From positions 55,526-119,525 of the forward strand of contig NZ_LYMM01000024.1 of assembly GCF_002896965.1 (NCBI RefSeq): a DNA stretch of 64,000 bases, in the 5' to 3' direction. Shown one piece after another: positions 59,911 through 64,000 of this stretch. The notes beneath the pieces are model-generated. The model was not told the DNA's origin. It did not search any database and was given only the letters and a program-made list of their open reading frames with translations. This DNA is from Novosphingobium guangzhouense (GTDB taxonomy: Bacteria; Pseudomonadota; Alphaproteobacteria; Sphingomonadales; Sphingomonadaceae). The translations under genes were made by a program, and so were the position numbers. How positions within the stretch are numbered: the stretch's first letter is position 1; every line of letters begins with the position of its first letter.

Positions 59911-60867
59911 TCACCACTTGGGCGTGGCGGCACCGTCCGTCATGTGGATGGGGGCGATGGTGCCGTCGGCGTTGTAGTGGATCTCGTCCACCGCGACGAC
60001 CCGTTCGCCATCGAACGGCTCGGCGCCCGCCGCGCGGTCCCAGCGGTGGTAGACGATGAACGAGCGACCGTCCTTGCGATCCACGAAGCTGTGGTGCCCC
60101 GGCCCCTGATGCGTCGCATCGCTGGTCAGGATCGCCCCGCGATAGGTCCACGGGCCCACGGGCGAGGACGCAGTGGCGTAATGCACCGAATAGCTCGACC
60201 CGTTGAACTTCCCGTGGCTGTACGAGAGGTAATAGATGCCGTTGCGTTCATGCATGAACGCGCCCTCGGTGAAGTGGGGCGGCTGCTCTACCTTCACCTC
60301 ACGGCGGATCGTGGTCATGTCGCGCTTCAGTTCGAACACCCGAAGCGTGGATCCCGCGCTGCCGCCTGCATAGAAGTAGGGCGTCTTCGTCCTGGGATCG
60401 ACGAAGACCATCGGGTCGATCGCTTCGAACCCGTTGCCGCCCGTCAGCAGGGGCTTGCCGACATCGCGATAGGGGCCTTCGGGCTTGTCCGCCACGGCCA
60501 CGCCGATCCGGCTCGGCGTGGGGTTCTGCGGCCCGACGGAGTAGTAGAGATACCACTTGCCGTTCGCCTGCGCGACGCCGGGAGCCCAGAAGTAGTGCTC
60601 CTTCGCCCCGTCATCGCCGATCCACTTGACCTCGTCGCGCCGGATCAGCGTGCCCCGGCTTTTCCAGTCCTTGAGGTCGGTGGTCGAGAACGCGCCGAAG
60701 CGGTCCGCGGCCCAGCTTCCGCCGGGCCCGCCCGTGGGGAACACCCATAGCTCGTCGCCGATGACGACGGCATGGGGGTCGGCGCCCTCGAACTGCGGGT
60801 TGTCCGCAAGCACGGGGGCGCCAAGCGCAACTGCGGCGACCGCCGCGAGGAGAGCCTTGACCTTCAT
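59911..60867 (-). CDS. GH43-type exported glycosidase
   Basis: The 318-residue precursor has a signal peptide ending V-L-A-D (about residue 21). The five-bladed propeller of GH43-like enzymes is indicated by G-A-D30-P at the start (general base), F-E-A-I-D151-P (pKa modulator) and F-T-E201-G (general acid), all present. GH43 enzymes cut arabinose, xylose or galactose side chains and ends. Its start overlaps the TonB receptor stop by one base (TGATG), so substrate import and cleavage are co-expressed. Confidence 0.87.
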   Translation of the reverse strand: MKVKALLAAVAAVALGAPVLADNPQFEGADPHAVVIGDELWVFPTGGPGGSWAADRFGAFSTTDLKDWKSRGTLIRRDEVKWIGDDGAKEHYFWAPGVAQANGKWYLYYSVGPQNPTPSRIGVAVADKPEGPYRDVGKPLLTGGNGFEAIDPMVFVDPRTKTPYFYAGGSAGSTLRVFELKRDMTTIRREVKVEQPPHFTEGAFMHERNGIYYLSYSHGKFNGSSYSVHYATASSPVGPWTYRGAILTSDATHQGPGHHSFVDRKDGRSFIVYHRWDRAAGAEPFDGERVVAVDEIHYNADGTIAPIHMTDGAATPKW

Positions 60868-63584
60868 CAGAACCGCGCCCGGAAGCCGACCGAGTAAAGG
60901 CTGTCATCCGTGCGCGTGTCGCGGATGAAGTAGTCCTGGTTGATGTAGCTGCGATAGCGCGAACGCAGCACGTTGGTCCCGTCCACCGTGAAGGTGAGGT
61001 TGGGCGAGACGTCATAGGCCAGGCTGAAGTCCAGGCGGCCGTTGGGGCGCACGTAGTTCAGCCAAACCGGCTCATCAGCAGGGCGCACGTCACCCGAACC
61101 GGTGCGGTTCTCGTCGAAGTACTTCGAGCGGTAGGTGTAGACCACGCGGGCCGAGATGCCGTTGCGATCGTAAAGCAACCCGGCGTTGAAGTTGTACTTC
61201 GACACGCCCTGCAGGGTGTAGCCCGCCAGCGGATCGTTGCCGCCGATTTCGCTGTCGGCGATGGTGAAGTTGCCGAATACGCCGAAGCCCGCAAGGTCGC
61301 CCGGCAGGAAGTCGAAGAAGGTCTGGCCGCTGACTTCCAGTCCCTTCAGCTTCGCCTGTCCGACGTTGCGCGGACGCGAGATGTTGTAGACGACGCCGTC
61401 GATGGTCTCTGCCGCGACATCGTTGACCACGCGGTTCTGGATGTCACGATAGTACGCGCCGACCGCGAAGTATCCCGAACTCCAGTAGTATTCGAGCGTT
61501 GCGTCGAAGCTGTCCGACATTTGCGGCTTGAGGTCCGGGTTGCCGCCCGAACCGCCGTTGCGGATGTTGGGATTGGTCGACACGATATAGTTCAGTCCCG
61601 GATTGAGCGAGCCGAACGAAGGACGCGCGATCGTCTTGGCGTAAGTCACGCGGGCCTGAAGGCCCCCGCCGAACTGCAGGCGGGCGCTGGCGTTGGGCAG
61701 CCAGTCGTCATCGCTGGTGTCGGAGGTCGTGAGGACAGGCGTACCGTCCACCACACCGGTGCCGCTGATCGTGCGGTCGGTGCGGGTGTAGCGCACGCCC
61801 ACCTTGCCATCGAGGGTCATCGCGCCGAGCGGGAACTCGTAGCCGCCCTGGACATAGCCGGCATAGGTCTTCTCGTTCGCCTCGAAGCGGCGGGTAGGAT
61901 CGAACGCGGGGCGGCCATCCGGCGCGCCGAAGAACTCGCGCAGGTTCGCCTGTCCTTCATCGGAAAGCAGATAGTCGCGGCTGGGCACCATGAAGTGCGC
62001 GCCGTTGTTGATCTGCGGAATGCCCGGCGCCCAGACGAAGAAGTCGTCCGGTACGCCCGCTGCGGTGACAAGCGTGTTGCCCGATCCGCCCGGAGGCGCG
62101 ACGGAAAGCTGAACCTGCTGGAACAGCGTGCCGCGATCGGCATAACGACCGCCGAACTCGATGGTCTTGAGGAAGGTGTCGGTCTCATACGAACCGTCCA
62201 TCTTGACCGAGAACAGATCGCCCTTCGAACGGGTGTACTCCTGATAGAGTCCGTTCACGAACGTGAAGCCGTCGGCAAAGCCCATGGCATTGCCGGGGGA
62301 GATGATGCTGGCGGTGTTGTCCGGGTTGTCGAAGTCGACGATGACCTGGTCCACCTTCTTGCCGGTATCGACGATAAAGGTTTCGTTGCGCACCAGCGAA
62401 CGCTGGTACGACAGGTCGAGGTTCAGCTTGAGCCGGCCGCCGTCGTACTTGGTGCCGCCTGCGACGAGGAAGCTGTCGGTCTTATGGTTCTTTGCCTGCA
62501 TCGAGGTGAAAGAACTGGTGTTGTTGAACGTGCCGCCGGTCAGGTTGCACAGTTCCTGGCTGGTGTAGGCGCCGTCTGCCAGTTGCTGGGAATTGGGGTT
62601 GAAGCCGTCGCCGGTCACTCGCCCGGTGAAGCAGTTACCGTCAGACGTTACGTTGGTCACGCTGTCGGAATTGAACAGCTGGTATTCGTAGAACGCCGTG
62701 GCGAACTTGCCGCGATAGGCTGAATAGAGCCCGTCGACGTAGACTTCCAGATTCGGCGCGGCTTGCCACTGGAACGATGCGTTGACCTGCGGACGCGAAT
62801 AGCTGCCGTATTCGTTGAGGCCCCCGGTAGAGATCGGGATGGCCATGCCTTCGCCTTCACCGCCCAGCACGTTGCCGGCGCGGCGTTCGGCCACGTAGTT
62901 GCTGGGGCGGTTGAACTTGATGTCGTACCACGAAGCGTTCACCAGCAGGCCCATCTCGCCGATGCCGGTCTCCCAGCGGTCGGTCCATAGCGCGCTGACC
63001 TGCGGCCCAAGCTTCTCGGCATTGGATGCGTAGTTCAGCTTGCCGCTGATCGCGATCGTCGGCTCCTTGTAATCGAACGCCTTGTTGAGCTTGAGGTCAA
63101 TCGTGCCGGCCACGCCGCCTTCGATGAGGTTCGCCGTGTTGGATTTGAACACGTCCACGCGAGACAGTGCTTCTGCGGGAAGATCCTGGAACGCGAAGCC
63201 GCGGCTGTCGGACGTGAAAATCTCTCGTCCATCCAGCGTAGTCAGGATATCGCCCAGGCCGCGGATAAGCGGATTGACGATTTCGTTGTTGCCGCCGACG
63301 GTTACCTGCACGCCGGGCACGCGCTGAAGCGCGGCGGCGGTGGTGGGATCGGGGAACTTGCCGATGTCCTGTGCCACGATCGAATCGACCACCTGCGCGG
63401 CATCGCGCTTGATGTCGGCCGCGCGCGAAAGGCTGGCGCGGATACCGGTGACGATGATCTCGTTACCGGCGGCTTCGGCGGAACTGTCCGGAGCCTGCTG
63501 CCCGGCGTCCTGCGCAGCGGCCGGATTGGCCGCGAAAGCCATGACCGAAGCAGAGCCCATGAATATGGTGAAAAGCCGTCGCAC
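60867..63584 (-). CDS. TonB-dependent receptor (TIGR01782-type), glycan-linked
   Basis: The 905-residue precursor begins with GTG at 63584, with GGGAGT upstream, and has a signal peptide ending A-A-A-Q-D. The plug shows I-R-A-S-L, V-D-S-I-V-A-Q-D-I-G-K-F-P-D, L-I-R-G-L-G and V-D-V-F-K-S, marks of the TonB-Xanth-Caul receptor family used for carbohydrate uptake. A large barrel ends G-F-R-A-R-F. A longer frame exists but lacks a signal. It forms an operon with the GH43 gene and, with GH3 nearby, suggests use of arabinan- or xylan-type oligosaccharides. Confidence 0.9.
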   Translation of the reverse strand: MRRLFTIFMGSASVMAFAANPAAAQDAGQQAPDSSAEAAGNEIIVTGIRASLSRAADIKRDAAQVVDSIVAQDIGKFPDPTTAAALQRVPGVQVTVGGNNEIVNPLIRGLGDILTTLDGREIFTSDSRGFAFQDLPAEALSRVDVFKSNTANLIEGGVAGTIDLKLNKAFDYKEPTIAISGKLNYASNAEKLGPQVSALWTDRWETGIGEMGLLVNASWYDIKFNRPSNYVAERRAGNVLGGEGEGMAIPISTGGLNEYGSYSRPQVNASFQWQAAPNLEVYVDGLYSAYRGKFATAFYEYQLFNSDSVTNVTSDGNCFTGRVTGDGFNPNSQQLADGAYTSQELCNLTGGTFNNTSSFTSMQAKNHKTDSFLVAGGTKYDGGRLKLNLDLSYQRSLVRNETFIVDTGKKVDQVIVDFDNPDNTASIISPGNAMGFADGFTFVNGLYQEYTRSKGDLFSVKMDGSYETDTFLKTIEFGGRYADRGTLFQQVQLSVAPPGGSGNTLVTAAGVPDDFFVWAPGIPQINNGAHFMVPSRDYLLSDEGQANLREFFGAPDGRPAFDPTRRFEANEKTYAGYVQGGYEFPLGAMTLDGKVGVRYTRTDRTISGTGVVDGTPVLTTSDTSDDDWLPNASARLQFGGGLQARVTYAKTIARPSFGSLNPGLNYIVSTNPNIRNGGSGGNPDLKPQMSDSFDATLEYYWSSGYFAVGAYYRDIQNRVVNDVAAETIDGVVYNISRPRNVGQAKLKGLEVSGQTFFDFLPGDLAGFGVFGNFTIADSEIGGNDPLAGYTLQGVSKYNFNAGLLYDRNGISARVVYTYRSKYFDENRTGSGDVRPADEPVWLNYVRPNGRLDFSLAYDVSPNLTFTVDGTNVLRSRYRSYINQDYFIRDTRTDDSLYSVGFRARF

Positions 63585-64000
63585 AAATCTACTCCCATAT
63601 AAGTCTGTTGTCGTCTGATATCCGGGACGCCCCGTCACGCCGGTGACGCCCCCGCGTGAGACGCGGTCTAGCGCCGAGGAATAACTCGTACAAGTTCCAT
63701 TTATCTGATTTATCCCTCAATCGATAAAGTGCGCCCGTGTCCATGACGTTTCCCGCAAGGCGGGGTGCTGCGCTCTATAAGGGCTGGGGAATCGTTTTGC
63801 TGGGCGCGGCCAATCGCCCTTTCGATAGGTCATGGCGTCGAAAGGGCGGAAATCCGTGCTTGGCGAACAAAATGACGATTTTTTGAATTTAGTGTTTGAC
63901 CGAATCGTGAGTGGGTCTTAGAGGCCGCTTCACCGCAGCGAAGCACGCTTCTGCAGCGGTCGCCATTCACTGACGGGCACCATGCTCTCCGAGGTTAAAG
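63585..64000. other. Upstream region of glycan receptor operon, to window end
   Basis: This 416-bp stretch holds the candidate operator listed separately and AT-rich words around 63698-63735 that may be the promoter. No convincing gene is seen. An ATG at 63982 with only six codons left before the window edge cannot be judged. Confidence 0.4.
63683..63696 (-). promoter_or_regulatory. Candidate operator upstream of glycan receptor operon
   Basis: AACTCGTACAAGTT is a near-palindrome (12 of 14 positions) centred on GTAC, 99-112 bases before the receptor start. Size and symmetry suit a LacI- or GntR-type repressor that senses the imported sugar, but no such regulator gene is in the window. Confidence 0.4.

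Noticed and set aside
63982..64000. Possible gene start at the right edge
   Set aside because: Only six codons remain and the ribosome-binding site is weak, so it cannot be supported.
1..64000. CRISPR arrays, insertion sequences, tRNA or rRNA genes
   Set aside because: No regularly spaced repeats, transposase-like proteins, tRNA T-loop patterns or rRNA stretches were seen by eye; a covariance-model scan would be decisive for RNA genes.

Overview
The window is GC-rich, with dense gene packing, many ATGA-type stop/start overlaps and five TonB-dependent outer-membrane receptors. Together with serine carboxypeptidases, Rieske and SDR enzymes, a full kdp operon and Fur/Zur-like operators, this suggests an alphaproteobacterium of the order Sphingomonadales (Novosphingobium/Sphingomonas-like). 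That assignment is inference from gene style; no rRNA or tRNA gene was found.

Region by region. (1) 1-9.0 kb is the end of an exopolysaccharide cluster of succinoglycan type: a truncated lipoprotein, a small RTX protein, a pyruvyl transferase, two membrane acyltransferases, a large RTX-flanked GH16 glycanase and a polymerase/ligase-like membrane protein. (2) 9.0-15.2 kb holds an MHS-family transporter divergent from a 1283-residue exported protein of unknown activity and a small LamG partner, with a LacI-like operator between. (3) 15.3-29.3 kb is an unusual peptide/amino-acid locus: a ZnuD-like receptor with a Zur-type box, an APC permease, three S10 carboxypeptidases, two PLP enzymes (one apparently Tat-exported) and a large TonB receptor. 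(4) 29.5-37.4 kb is kdpFABCDE preceded by a 27-codon membrane micro-ORF. (5) 37.4-43.7 kb has YnfA, a small unknown protein, and a catabolic-looking set of VOC protein, three SDRs, a Rieske oxygenase and a ThuA-like protein.

(6) 43.7-44.6 kb is a graveyard of two decayed genes (SnoaL-like and 2-oxoacid dehydrogenase E1 beta). (7) 44.6-55.3 kb contains a TonB receptor with a Gly/Pro-rich insert, an exonuclease-BRCT protein, and a second receptor heading an LLM oxidoreductase, GPH transporter and serine hydrolase operon. (8) 55.5-56.8 kb is a probable Fur-controlled pair (unknown protein plus ferredoxin-NADP reductase). (9) 57.0-63.6 kb carries GH3 and GH43 glycosidases, DoxX and a TIGR01782-type receptor, which looks like plant-glycan use.

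The common theme is TonB-dependent import of polymers or complexes, periplasmic cleavage and uptake through dedicated permeases, each block with its own candidate operator. The most unusual parts are the S10/PLP/TonB peptide locus, the 1283-residue protein with its LamG partner, and the dispersed 11-bp repeat word shared by two distant intergenic gaps.
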